From the NCBI GenBank assembly GCA_934370915.1, contig CAKRNI010000128.1, positions 1 through 7,112 on the forward strand: a DNA stretch of 7,112 bases. The letters are read 5' to 3'. This DNA is from an uncultured Lachnospiraceae bacterium. Its GTDB lineage: Bacteria > Bacillota > Clostridia > Lachnospirales > Lachnospiraceae. The translations under genes and the position numbers were made by a program. Positions 1 to 6,316 of this stretch are shown here, one piece after another. The notes under the pieces are model-generated. The model had not been told where the DNA came from and did not search any database. It saw only the letters and a program-made list of their open reading frames with translations. Position 1 is the first letter of the stretch; the number at the start of each line of letters is the position of its first letter.

Positions 1-1434
1 AGAAATGATGATTCCGGTTCCGGACATTTTACGGCGAAGAAATTTGTGGTGATCCATCCGGAGGAGCAGCCGAAGGTTTATAAGTCTGTTCTCTCTCATG
101 TGGAGATCGATCTTCCGGGAGATCCGATGAAGTTTACGGCAGTTCCGAACGCCATTAAGGGAAAGGGAATCTGGGCGGCCAGCGGCGTTAATGAAAAGAA
201 TGTCGGCATGACAGCTACGGAAACTATCACATCCAACGCTCGTGTTCTCGGAGCAGACCCGCTTGTAAAGCTACAGCCGGCGGAGGACGGAAAAGAGGAG
301 ATCGCCGGTGGAATCGGTGAGGAAGACCTTGTGTACATCACGCTTCCGTATATCAGCAGCGCGAGAGAAGGTGTGATCCGCCTCGGAAGTCTTTTGGAGA
401 AGTACGGAACTTACGAGATGAACGGTATCGCATTTCAGGACATCAACGAGATCTGGTGGTTTGAGACCATCGGCGGGCATCACTGGATCGCAAAGCGTGT
501 TCCGGACGACCGGTATGTGGTAATGCCGAACCAGTTTGGTATCGACGATTTTGATTTGAATGACGCTTTTTCCGAGCAGAAGGAGCATATGTGTTCTTCC
601 GATCTCAGAGAGTTTATTGCGGAGAACCATCTTGATCTCTCTTTAAACGGCGGAAATGGCAGCCATTTTGATGCCCGTGCCGCATTCGGAAGCCACAGCG
701 ATTCCGACCATATCTACAACACACCGAGAGCATGGTTCATGGAGCGCTACTTTAATCCGAAGACAAAGAAGTGGGACGGACCGGACGCGGATTATAGGCC
801 GGAATCCGACGATATCCCGTGGAGCATGGTGCCGGAGAAAAAGATCACGGTGGAGGACGTAAAATATGCCCTTTCCTCTCATTTCCAAGGAACGCCATAT
901 GATCCCTACGCAAAGAGCGGTGACGGACTCCAGAAGGGCAAATACCGCGCCATCGGCATCAACCGCAACGATTTTCTTGCCTTGATCCAGATGCGTCCGG
1001 ATGTCCCGGCAAGCTGTCAAGCGGTCCAGTGGCTGGCCTTTGCGTCAAACGCGTTCAACACTCTGGTGCCGTTCTATGCGGCTGTCGATGAGACACCGGA
1101 GTACCTTGCAAATACAACGAAGGAGGTCTCCACAGAGAACTTCTACTGGTCCGCAAGAATGATCGCTGCCATGGCAGATGCGTCCTTCGCGAAATCTGCG
1201 ATCCATATCGAGCGCTACCAGAACGCTGTGGAGGCGAAGGGACATGCACTGCTCAACAAGTATGATAAAGAGGCGGAGAAGGCTGCGGATCCGGCGGAGA
1301 GCAGAAGACTTTTAGAGGAAGCGAACCGCGAGATCGCGAAGATGTTAAAAGAGGAGACAGGAAATACCCTGGATCATGTGCTCTTTGAGCTCAGCAATTC
1401 CATGAAGAACGCATTTTCAAGATCGGACGCGTAA
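1..1434 (+). CDS. C69-family dipeptidase (PepD-like), 5'-truncated by window edge
   Basis: The frame is open from base 1 and ends at TAA 1432-1434, giving 477 visible residues. The GTG at 46 is probably not the true start, because the first in-frame residues RNDDSGSGHF match the conserved stretch just after the N-terminal nucleophile cysteine in C69/U34 dipeptidases. Only about 20-30 residues, including that cysteine, should be missing upstream. Other family stretches are GVNEKNVGMTATET (about 184-225), REGVIRLGSLLEKYG (about 364-408), NEIWWFETIGGHHW (445-486) followed by a VPDDRYVVMPNQF segment, and YNTPRAWFMERYFNP (about 715-759). Known family members are N-terminal-nucleophile hydrolases that cleave dipeptides, usually in the cytoplasm. 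A role in peptide nutrition is inferred. The far C-terminus (about 1240-1431) is charged and helix-prone. The downstream gene is convergent, so this gene belongs to a unit extending left of the window. Whether the catalytic cysteine is intact cannot be seen. Confidence 0.9.
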   Translation, partial: RNDDSGSGHFTAKKFVVIHPEEQPKVYKSVLSHVEIDLPGDPMKFTAVPNAIKGKGIWAASGVNEKNVGMTATETITSNARVLGADPLVKLQPAEDGKEEIAGGIGEEDLVYITLPYISSAREGVIRLGSLLEKYGTYEMNGIAFQDINEIWWFETIGGHHWIAKRVPDDRYVVMPNQFGIDDFDLNDAFSEQKEHMCSSDLREFIAENHLDLSLNGGNGSHFDARAAFGSHSDSDHIYNTPRAWFMERYFNPKTKKWDGPDADYRPESDDIPWSMVPEKKITVEDVKYALSSHFQGTPYDPYAKSGDGLQKGKYRAIGINRNDFLALIQMRPDVPASCQAVQWLAFASNAFNTLVPFYAAVDETPEYLANTTKEVSTENFYWSARMIAAMADASFAKSAIHIERYQNAVEAKGHALLNKYDKEAEKAADPAESRRLLEEANREIAKMLKEETGNTLDHVLFELSNSMKNAFSRSDA

Positions 1435-1436
1435 AA

Positions 1437-1460
1437 ATTCCGGGAACTGCCTGCCGGAAT
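1437..1460 (+). other. small inverted repeat just after the dipeptidase stop
   Basis: ATTCCGG (1437-1443) and CCGGAAT (1454-1460) are perfectly complementary around a 10-nt loop, starting 3 nt after the TAA. No T tract follows (next bases CGGTGG), so it is not a canonical intrinsic terminator. It may be a weak 3'-end structure of the dipeptidase mRNA, or chance. Confidence 0.3.
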
Positions 1461-1502
1461 CGGTGGAAAGTTTGAAAAACCATGAATGATGGCAGCAGGA
1501 AT

Positions 1503-1580
1503 GAATAAAGAAGAATAAAGAAAGCCCTCCCCTGGAGCCAGAAACTGAGTTTATGGATCTGTACTCCAGTGGGAGGGCTT
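1503..1580 (-). terminator. Intrinsic terminator of the phosphofructokinase gene
   Basis: The arms 1522-1537 and 1564-1580 pair over 16 bp with a single unpaired base (T1570). The 26-nt loop contains a further small hairpin (AAAC-TGA-GTTT). Read on the minus strand, the stem lies about 45 nt after the double stop TAATAA of the phosphofructokinase gene. It is followed by a U-rich run, TTTCTTTATTCTTCTTTATT, as expected for Rho-independent termination. Read on the plus strand, the stem is followed by CGGTATG with no T run, so it is unlikely to terminate the dipeptidase transcript in the same way. Confidence 0.75.
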
Positions 1581-1625
1581 CGGTATGTCCCGCTGCGGAA
1601 GGGGGAACACAGGTTTTTGCCGTTA

Positions 1626-2858
1626 TTATTTCTTATGATACAGATATCTCGGAATTCCATCCACCATAACCGGTGACACATCGCCCTGGATCAGCGGGCG
1701 GACGTAGTTGATGAATTCATCGGTGACATAGGTTCCGTCCTCGGTGATCCATTCTCTCGGAACCACCTTCTCCACATTGGAGACCTTGTGGACATTCCGA
1801 AGGTCCGTCGTGGACTGATATGGATCGTCGGAAAGACGTTTGATGATGACCATCTCACCGGTATCTCCCTCGTCGGCTGCCTTCACGGCAGCACCGCCGA
1901 CCTGAAAGGCTTCGAGGATATCGATTCTGGATGCCAGATGGGAAGCGGCTCTCTGCATGGAGCTTAACTCGATGGTTCTTGTCTTGCAGCCGATCTCCTG
2001 TGCCAGACGGCGGGCAAGATAGTTTGCGGTGCCGGTGAGCTGCTTGTGGCCGAAGGCATCGACGAAATCAACACCGTCGGTGAGCTCGCAGACATAGCGG
2101 CCGTCCGACAGGCGGATTCCCTCGGAGACAGCGACTACAACGAAAGCCTTTTTCGACAGAAGCTCCCGTACCCGGGTCAGGAAGTTGTCGATATCAAACG
2201 GAAGCTCCGGAACGTAGATCAGGTCCGGTCCGTCGCAGTCCTCGCCTTTGGAGAGAGCCGCGGAACCTACGAGCCATCCGGCGTTTCTTCCCATGATCTC
2301 GACGATGGTGACAAGTCCCTTATCGTAGATCAGTGCCTGACTGTCCTGAATGATCTCTTTTACGGAGGTTCCGATGTATTTTGCCGCGCTGCCGTAGCCG
2401 GGAGTGTGGTCGGTCAGCGCGAGGTCGTTGTCGATGGTCTTTGGAACGCCTAAAAATTTGGTGGGATGTCCTTTTAAGATCGCATAGTCGGAGAGCTTCT
2501 TGATCGTGTCCATGGAATCATTTCCGCCGATATAGATAAAGCATTCGATCTCAAGCTTATCGAGGATCGAAAAGATCTTGTCGAAGGTAGCGATATCCTC
2601 ATGGATCTCCGGGAGCTTATAGCGGCAGGAGCCGAGATAGGCAGCCGGTGTACGTTTTAAGAGCTCCACGTCCAGATCTGTCTGGATATGTTCGGAAAGA
2701 TCGATATAGTCCTCGTTTAGGAGACCCTGAATGCCGTGCCGCATACCGTATACTTTTTTCGCTCCACGGTCGATTGCGGTCCGGTAAACGCCTGCAAGGC
2801 TGGAATTGATAGCGGCGGTCGGGCCGCCGGACTGTCCAACGATAATATTACCCTTCAT
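1626..2858 (-). CDS. pfp: 6-phosphofructokinase, probably pyrophosphate-dependent
   Basis: A 410-residue enzyme phosphorylating fructose 6-phosphate to fructose 1,6-bisphosphate in glycolysis. The N-terminal phosphate-binding loop is GQSGGPTAAIN (8-18). The donor-site motif is IGGNDSMDT (110-118), where ATP enzymes have GGDGS. The catalytic loop is PKTIDND (139-145) with D143 as the expected base and lysine at 140 where ATP enzymes have glycine. MGRNAGW (189-195), E218 in VPELP, SEG (245-247) and MQRAASHLASRID (301-313) cover the sugar-phosphate site. In this superfamily D at the second position (D114) and K140 mark PPi-dependent enzymes, so the PPi donor is a family-based inference; such enzymes can make the step reversible. 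The ATG at 2858 is chosen over an in-frame TTG at 2873 because GGAGGG (2871-2866) sits 7 nt before it, and the protein then begins MKGNIIVGQSGG. The gene is monocistronic within the window, with its own promoter, folded leader and terminator. Confidence 0.93.
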   Translation of the reverse strand: MKGNIIVGQSGGPTAAINSSLAGVYRTAIDRGAKKVYGMRHGIQGLLNEDYIDLSEHIQTDLDVELLKRTPAAYLGSCRYKLPEIHEDIATFDKIFSILDKLEIECFIYIGGNDSMDTIKKLSDYAILKGHPTKFLGVPKTIDNDLALTDHTPGYGSAAKYIGTSVKEIIQDSQALIYDKGLVTIVEIMGRNAGWLVGSAALSKGEDCDGPDLIYVPELPFDIDNFLTRVRELLSKKAFVVVAVSEGIRLSDGRYVCELTDGVDFVDAFGHKQLTGTANYLARRLAQEIGCKTRTIELSSMQRAASHLASRIDILEAFQVGGAAVKAADEGDTGEMVIIKRLSDDPYQSTTDLRNVHKVSNVEKVVPREWITEDGTYVTDEFINYVRPLIQGDVSPVMVDGIPRYLYHKK

Positions 2859-2865
2859 GTAGCAT

Positions 2866-2871
2866 CCCTCC
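2866..2871 (-). promoter_or_regulatory. Ribosome binding site of the phosphofructokinase gene
   Basis: The minus strand reads GGAGGG-ATGCTAC-ATG, a strong Shine-Dalgarno with a 7-nt spacer. It decides for the ATG at 2858. The ATG inside the spacer (GGATGC) is out of frame, and the TTG at 2873 would place the ribosome binding site inside the coding region. Confidence 0.85.
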
Positions 2872-2890
2872 AAATGTCATTAATATAGGA

Positions 2891-2952
2891 TAACTGCCCG
2901 GCAGGTCAGCGCTCATGCTGCGCTGACGGAAAACACGAAAAGCGGACAGTTA
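2891..2952 (-). promoter_or_regulatory. Structured leader RNA of the phosphofructokinase gene (two nested stems)
   Basis: In the minus-strand transcript an outer stem pairs TAACTGTCCG (2952-2943) with CGGGCAGTTA (2900-2891), 10 pairs including one G-U. Inside it GTCAGCGC (2927-2920) pairs perfectly with GCGCTGAC (2912-2905) around a 7-nt loop, AGCATGA. The outer 5' arm would lie within a few bases of the predicted transcript start, so nearly the whole leader up to about 30 nt before the ribosome binding site is folded. The one imperfect position is G-U on the minus transcript but would be C-A on the plus strand, which fits an RNA made from the minus strand. No U tract follows, so it is not a terminator. 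A stabilising or regulatory role is inference, and I recognise no known riboswitch class. Confidence 0.5.
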
Positions 2953-2962
2953 CGATGAGATC

Positions 2963-2991
2963 ATTATATCAGATTTATGCGACAAATACAA
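2963..2991 (-). promoter_or_regulatory. Promoter of the phosphofructokinase gene (extended -10)
   Basis: On the minus strand there is a perfect -10 TATAAT (2968-2963) preceded by TGA, an extended -10. A 17-nt spacer separates it from TTGTAT (2991-2986), a weak -35. The predicted start near 2956 gives a leader of about 98 nt before the ATG. Likely recognised by the housekeeping sigma factor. Confidence 0.75.
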
Positions 2992-3091
2992 GCAAAAGAC
3001 AGAATATTTAGAAAAATCCGACAGATAGAGCTGCTGTTTGCACCGGGCGTGAACCGTGACCGGACGGAGAAAGTTTGTCAATAAAACATAC
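2992..3091. other. Divergent intergenic core between the two promoters
   Basis: The gap between the divergent genes is 307 bp (2859-3165); its flanks hold the leader and promoters listed separately. In this central stretch I see no gene. It holds a short CGTGA-AC-CGTGA direct repeat (about 3049-3060) and TTGTCA (3075-3080), a possible alternative -35 for the right-hand gene but without a good -10 at normal spacing. Confidence 0.4.
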
Positions 3092-3121
3092 TTTACATTT
3101 ATATGAAGAATATGTTAAGAT
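3092..3121 (+). promoter_or_regulatory. Promoter of the RsmH-like / LTA-synthase-like operon
   Basis: TTTACA (3092-3097, five of six to consensus) is followed after 18 nt by TAAGAT (3116-3121, four of six), with TG one base before the -10 box (3113-3114), an extended -10. The predicted start near 3128 gives a leader of about 38 nt. The surrounding DNA is AT-rich. Confidence 0.6.
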
Positions 3122-3165
3122 AAACCGTATGTGTAAAAAAACAGCGATAAAAACGAGGTTTTAAC

Positions 3166-4248
3166 ATGGAAGAAAAAGAGGTACAGGGAGCAACGGTACA
3201 TAAGCGGCGTGTCCGTTACAGCGGTACACACCCGAAGCGGTTTGAGGAAAAGTATAAAGAGCAGAATCCGGAGAAGTACGCCGATACGATCGAGAAAGTC
3301 ATCAAAAAGGGCAGTACTCCGGCAGGCATGCATATCTCGATCTGTGTGAAGGAGATCCTCGATTTTCTGGATATCAAGCCGGGAATGCAGGGACTCGACG
3401 CTACATTGGGGTATGGCGGACATACGACGGAGATGTTAAAGAAACTTGAGGGTCAGGGCCATATGTACGGCCTCGACGTGGATCCCATCGAGATCGTGAA
3501 GACAAAGGCACGGTTAAAGGAGCGCGGATTTGACGAGGACATCCTCACGGTAAAGCAGATGAACTTTGCGGATATTGACAAGCTGGTTCCGGAGACAGGA
3601 CTTTTCGATTTCGTCCTGGCAGATCTCGGCGTATCATCCATGCAGATCGACAATCCGGAGAGAGGATTTACCTATAAGGCGGATGGTCCGTTAGACCTGA
3701 GGCTCGATCCGGAAAAGGGGATTTCTGCTGCGGAGCGGCTGAAGCAGATGGATAAGGAAGAAATCGCGGGTATGCTGGTGGAAAATTCCGATGAACCTTA
3801 TGCGGAGGAGATCGCAAGGGAGATCGCGAAGAGAAACAGAAAACGCCTGTATATCGAGACAACAACGGAACTCAAGGAAGTTATCGAGACGACACTCTCC
3901 TTTATTCCGGAGAAGGAGCGGAAGGAAGCGGTAAAAAAGTCCTGCCAGAGATGCTTTCAGGCACTTCGGATCGATGTAAATCAGGAGTTCGAGGTTTTAG
4001 AGAGCTTCCTCTCAAAACTTCCGGGAATCCTGGCACCCGGCGGAAGAGCGGCGATCCTGACCTTCCATTCCGGCGAGGACCGTCTTGTGAAATATTACTT
4101 TAAAGACGGAAAAAGAGAGGGACTGTACAGTGACGTGGCAGACGAAGTGATCCGCCCGTCAGCGGAGGAATGCCAGAGAAATCCGAGGGCAAGATCCACA
4201 AAGATGCGCTGGGCAGTCCGCGAGGGAGAAAACGCCCACAGAAAATAA
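3166..4248 (+). CDS. rsmH: RsmH-family 16S rRNA (cytosine(1402)-N4)-methyltransferase, N-terminally extended paralogue
   Basis: A 360-residue SAM-dependent methyltransferase. RsmH-type enzymes methylate N4 of C1402 in the decoding centre of 16S rRNA. Visible motifs: SAM loop LDATLGYGGHT (77-87, canonical DGTLGGGGHS), acidic strand GLDVDP (102-107), ADLGVSSMQID (152-162), ERGFTYKADGPLDLRLD (165-181), CFQALRIDVNQE (263-274), FHSGEDRLVK (300-309; canonical FHSLEDR) and NPRARSTKMR (339-348). The helical insert lies between about 185 and 260. Canonical proteins start near the HIPVLLEEV-like segment, here HISICVKEIL at 56-65, so about 50 basic residues (VHKRRVRYSGTHPK and following) are extra. It is not beside mraZ, ftsL or pbp genes, as the division-cluster rsmH usually is, so this may be a second copy and its exact substrate is uncertain. 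The ATG at 3166 has GAGG (3155-3158) 7 nt upstream. The LTA-synthase-like gene follows after 34 bp, probably in the same transcript. Confidence 0.88.
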   Translation: MEEKEVQGATVHKRRVRYSGTHPKRFEEKYKEQNPEKYADTIEKVIKKGSTPAGMHISICVKEILDFLDIKPGMQGLDATLGYGGHTTEMLKKLEGQGHMYGLDVDPIEIVKTKARLKERGFDEDILTVKQMNFADIDKLVPETGLFDFVLADLGVSSMQIDNPERGFTYKADGPLDLRLDPEKGISAAERLKQMDKEEIAGMLVENSDEPYAEEIAREIAKRNRKRLYIETTTELKEVIETTLSFIPEKERKEAVKKSCQRCFQALRIDVNQEFEVLESFLSKLPGILAPGGRAAILTFHSGEDRLVKYYFKDGKREGLYSDVADEVIRPSAEECQRNPRARSTKMRWAVREGENAHRK

Positions 4249-4282
4249 CTTTTCATTGACAGATTCAGAAAGAGAAACGTAA

Positions 4283-6166
4283 ATGGACGAAAAGACAGAA
4301 GAAAGAACAGAAACAAGAACAGAAACAAGAACAGACAACCGGTTGGAACGTACAGGGGCCATTGTACTGTTTTTATTATCACCGGTGTTTTCCTACGTCA
4401 TGTTTGAGTTTGTGACAGGATATTTTGCGACGGTATTGCCGAAAAATGCGGTACTCAACATCGTCTGGATGTTCGTGCTGTATCTCCTGATATTTGGAAT
4501 CTCGGGAAGCACCCGGATCTCCATTCCGGTCTCCTCCGTGATCCTCTATGGGATTTCTTTAGCGGAGACTTTTGTGGTCTCCTTCAGAAGCCGCCCGATC
4601 ATGATGGGCGATGTTCTGGCGGTAAAGACGGCGATGACGGTTGCAGGGAACTATAATTATACCCCGACCCTGATGATGATCATCTGCGGTCTGCTCCTGA
4701 TCATGTGGAATGTACTGGCGCAGTTCGTGTTTGTCCGGGTAAGGGGCAGGAAAAAGAGAATTACAGTATTTGGGGCTTCTGCCGGAGCGGCTGCCGTATT
4801 TATCGGCTGCTTTTACAGCTTTATGATACCGGGGCTGTCCCTGGAGGTGAACCTCTGGGATCCGATGACTTCTTACGCTGAGAATGGTTATATCCTGTCC
4901 TCTGCGATATCGATCAAATATCTGGTAAAGAAAGCACCGCAGGGCTATTCCAAAGCGAAGATCCAGGAGATCTGCGGCAAATATGCGGGAAGTGAAAAAG
5001 AACGGAATGAGGAGACGGCGGCTGCGGTGGAATCCGGAGACGCGATCCAGCCAACCAACATTATCTGCATCATGAATGAGAGTCTCTCCGACCTCGCGGT
5101 AGATGGGGATTTTACGACTAATATCGATTATCTCCCGTTCCTTAACAATCTTACGGAAAATACCGTAAAAGGAAAGCTCTGTATGCCGGTATTCGGTGCC
5201 ATGACCAGCAACTCGGAGTTCGAGTTCCTGGTCGGCGATTCCATGTATATGATGCCGCGGGGAAGTGTCGCTTACCAGTTCTATGTAAATCCGGGTGTCC
5301 GATCCATGGTCAGCACAGTGCAGGATCAGGGGTACACAGCGGTTGCCATGCACCCGTATCCGGCGGAAAACTGGAACCGACGCATCTGCTACAAGAACAT
5401 GGGATTCAATGATTTTCTGGATATCAGCGCCTATGAGGGACGGGATGAACTCCGGAATTATATCAGCGACCTGAGTGATTTCAAGGTCATCACCGAGTAT
5501 ATCGAGAAAAAGGCAAACCCGGATGACAAGCTGTTCCTCTTTAATGTGACCATGCAGAATCATGGCGGATACGCGACCCCGTATGCGAACTTCGAGCAGG
5601 AGGTATGGCTCACCGGGGACATGGAAGGAAAGTACCCGGAGGCAGATATGTACCTGTCCCTTGTAAAAAAGTCTGATGAGGCCTTTGAGTGGCTCGTCAA
5701 CTACTTCTCCCAGTGCGACCAGCCGACGATGATCGTCATGTTCGGGGATCATCAGCCGGGAATCGAGGATGAGTTCTTTGATGAGGCTATGGGCGTGGAG
5801 AGTGCGAAGGTTCCCAATGAGCAGAAGGTCTGCTGGTACGAGACCCCGTTTGTGATCTGGACCAACTACGACCAGCCTTCGGAGGATATTGGCCGGTTAG
5901 GCGCGATCTACCTTTCTTCGTATGTATTGCAGCGCGCGAACCTGTCACTGACCCCGTACAATGAATTTCTCCTGCAGCTTTCCGAAAAACTTCCGGTCAT
6001 CCATCATCTTGGAATCTGGGAGTCCGACGGAACCTACCACAGCTGGGAGGACGCCGAGAGCGGGGATTATGAGTGGAAGGAACAGCTTCTGGAATATGAA
6101 AAGCTTGTGTACAATCACAGTCTGGATCCGAAGACGGTGAATGAGATGTTTTCGATCGCGCAGTAA
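4283..6166 (+). CDS. LTA synthase family membrane protein (sulfatase-fold phosphoglycerol transferase)
   Basis: A 627-residue polytopic protein. A T-rich, charged cytoplasmic tail (1-24) precedes about five membrane segments (near 26-47, 57-74, 80-100, 129-151 and 160-182). A linker then leads to an extracellular sulfatase-like domain from about 258. LtaS active-site features are all present: E266 in IMNESLSDL, nucleophile T308 in GAMTSNSEFEFL, H357, W364 and R366 in WNRR, H427 in MQNHGGY, and D489/H490 in MFGDHQPG. By family knowledge such enzymes transfer glycerol phosphate from phosphatidylglycerol to build or prime lipoteichoic acid at the outer membrane leaflet. Homologues can instead modify other glycans, so the product is not certain. 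The start ATG 4283 has only a weak A-rich purine tract upstream (about 4268-4275). It lies 34 bp after the methyltransferase stop and is closed by a strong terminator, so it is probably translated from the shared mRNA. Confidence 0.9.
   Translation: MDEKTEERTETRTETRTDNRLERTGAIVLFLLSPVFSYVMFEFVTGYFATVLPKNAVLNIVWMFVLYLLIFGISGSTRISIPVSSVILYGISLAETFVVSFRSRPIMMGDVLAVKTAMTVAGNYNYTPTLMMIICGLLLIMWNVLAQFVFVRVRGRKKRITVFGASAGAAAVFIGCFYSFMIPGLSLEVNLWDPMTSYAENGYILSSAISIKYLVKKAPQGYSKAKIQEICGKYAGSEKERNEETAAAVESGDAIQPTNIICIMNESLSDLAVDGDFTTNIDYLPFLNNLTENTVKGKLCMPVFGAMTSNSEFEFLVGDSMYMMPRGSVAYQFYVNPGVRSMVSTVQDQGYTAVAMHPYPAENWNRRICYKNMGFNDFLDISAYEGRDELRNYISDLSDFKVITEYIEKKANPDDKLFLFNVTMQNHGGYATPYANFEQEVWLTGDMEGKYPEADMYLSLVKKSDEAFEWLVNYFSQCDQPTMIVMFGDHQPGIEDEFFDEAMGVESAKVPNEQKVCWYETPFVIWTNYDQPSEDIGRLGAIYLSSYVLQRANLSLTPYNEFLLQLSEKLPVIHHLGIWESDGTYHSWEDAESGDYEWKEQLLEYEKLVYNHSLDPKTVNEMFSIAQ
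4304..4335 (+). repeat. 12-bp in-frame tandem repeat in the 5' coding end of the LTA-synthase-like gene
   Basis: AGAACAGAAACA occurs twice perfectly (4304-4315, 4316-4327), then its first 8 bases recur (4328-4335). It encodes a Thr-Glu-Thr-Arg repeat within residues 8-17. The unit is a multiple of three, so copy-number change would lengthen or shorten the cytoplasmic tail without a frameshift. Confidence 0.8.
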
Positions 6167-6185
6167 ATGAATATCAGATAGAGAT

Positions 6186-6218
6186 GGGCAGTCTGGAGAC
6201 AGGCTGCCTGTTTTTTTT
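6186..6218 (+). terminator. Intrinsic terminator after the LTA-synthase-like gene
   Basis: GGCAGTCTG (6187-6195) pairs with CAGGCTGCC (6200-6208), 9 bp with one G-U, around a GAGA loop (a GNRA tetraloop). TG and eight T residues (6211-6218) follow. It begins about 20 nt after the stop codon, so it should end the methyltransferase/LTA-synthase-like transcript and insulate the ABC transporter unit. Confidence 0.93.
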
Positions 6219-6256
6219 CATTTATTGAGAAAAATTCCCACTTAGGACATCTGGTC

Positions 6257-6285
6257 TTGTATATCACCGGAGTGTTAGATATAAC
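6257..6285 (+). promoter_or_regulatory. Promoter of the ABC transporter operon
   Basis: TTGTAT (6257-6262) is followed after exactly 17 nt by TATAAC (6280-6285, five of six to consensus). The predicted start near 6292 gives a short leader of about 25 nt with GGGGGGA (6301-6307) as the ribosome binding site. The -10 box lies inside the inverted repeat 6273-6290. Confidence 0.65.
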
Positions 6286-6290
6286 TAACA
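6273..6290. promoter_or_regulatory. Perfect inverted repeat over the -10 box: candidate repressor operator
   Basis: TGTTAG (6273-6278) and CTAACA (6285-6290) are exact reverse complements around ATATAA. The 18-bp palindrome covers the predicted -10 box and ends just before the predicted start, so a bound dimer would block RNA polymerase. The size suits a winged-helix or TetR-type dimer. I cannot name the regulator; none is encoded in the window. Confidence 0.55.
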
Positions 6291-6316
6291 TATAAAGCAC
6301 GGGGGGAATACGCGTG

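Noticed and set aside
2046..2453. 135-codon plus-strand frame inside the phosphofructokinase gene
   Set aside because: It is antisense to a fully conserved enzyme core, with no ribosome binding site or recognisable product.
2858..2873. Upstream TTG start for phosphofructokinase adding five residues
   Set aside because: The strong GGAGGG ribosome binding site would then fall inside the coding region; the ATG at 2858 has ideal spacing.
2848..2916. 22-codon frame on the minus strand in the phosphofructokinase leader, overlapping that gene's start
   Set aside because: Its ATG lies in the loop of the leader hairpin and has no Shine-Dalgarno. A leader peptide is possible but unsupported.
4256..4261. 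Perfect TTGACA -35 box just before the LTA-synthase-like gene
   Set aside because: At 16-18 nt spacing only GTAAAT/TAAATG-like sequence is present, overlapping the start codon, so no usable -10 box is seen.
4559..5752. 397-codon open frame antisense to the LTA-synthase-like gene
   Set aside because: It lies wholly opposite a gene with a complete set of LtaS active-site residues. Its translation shows no recognisable domain and looks like a codon-phase shadow.
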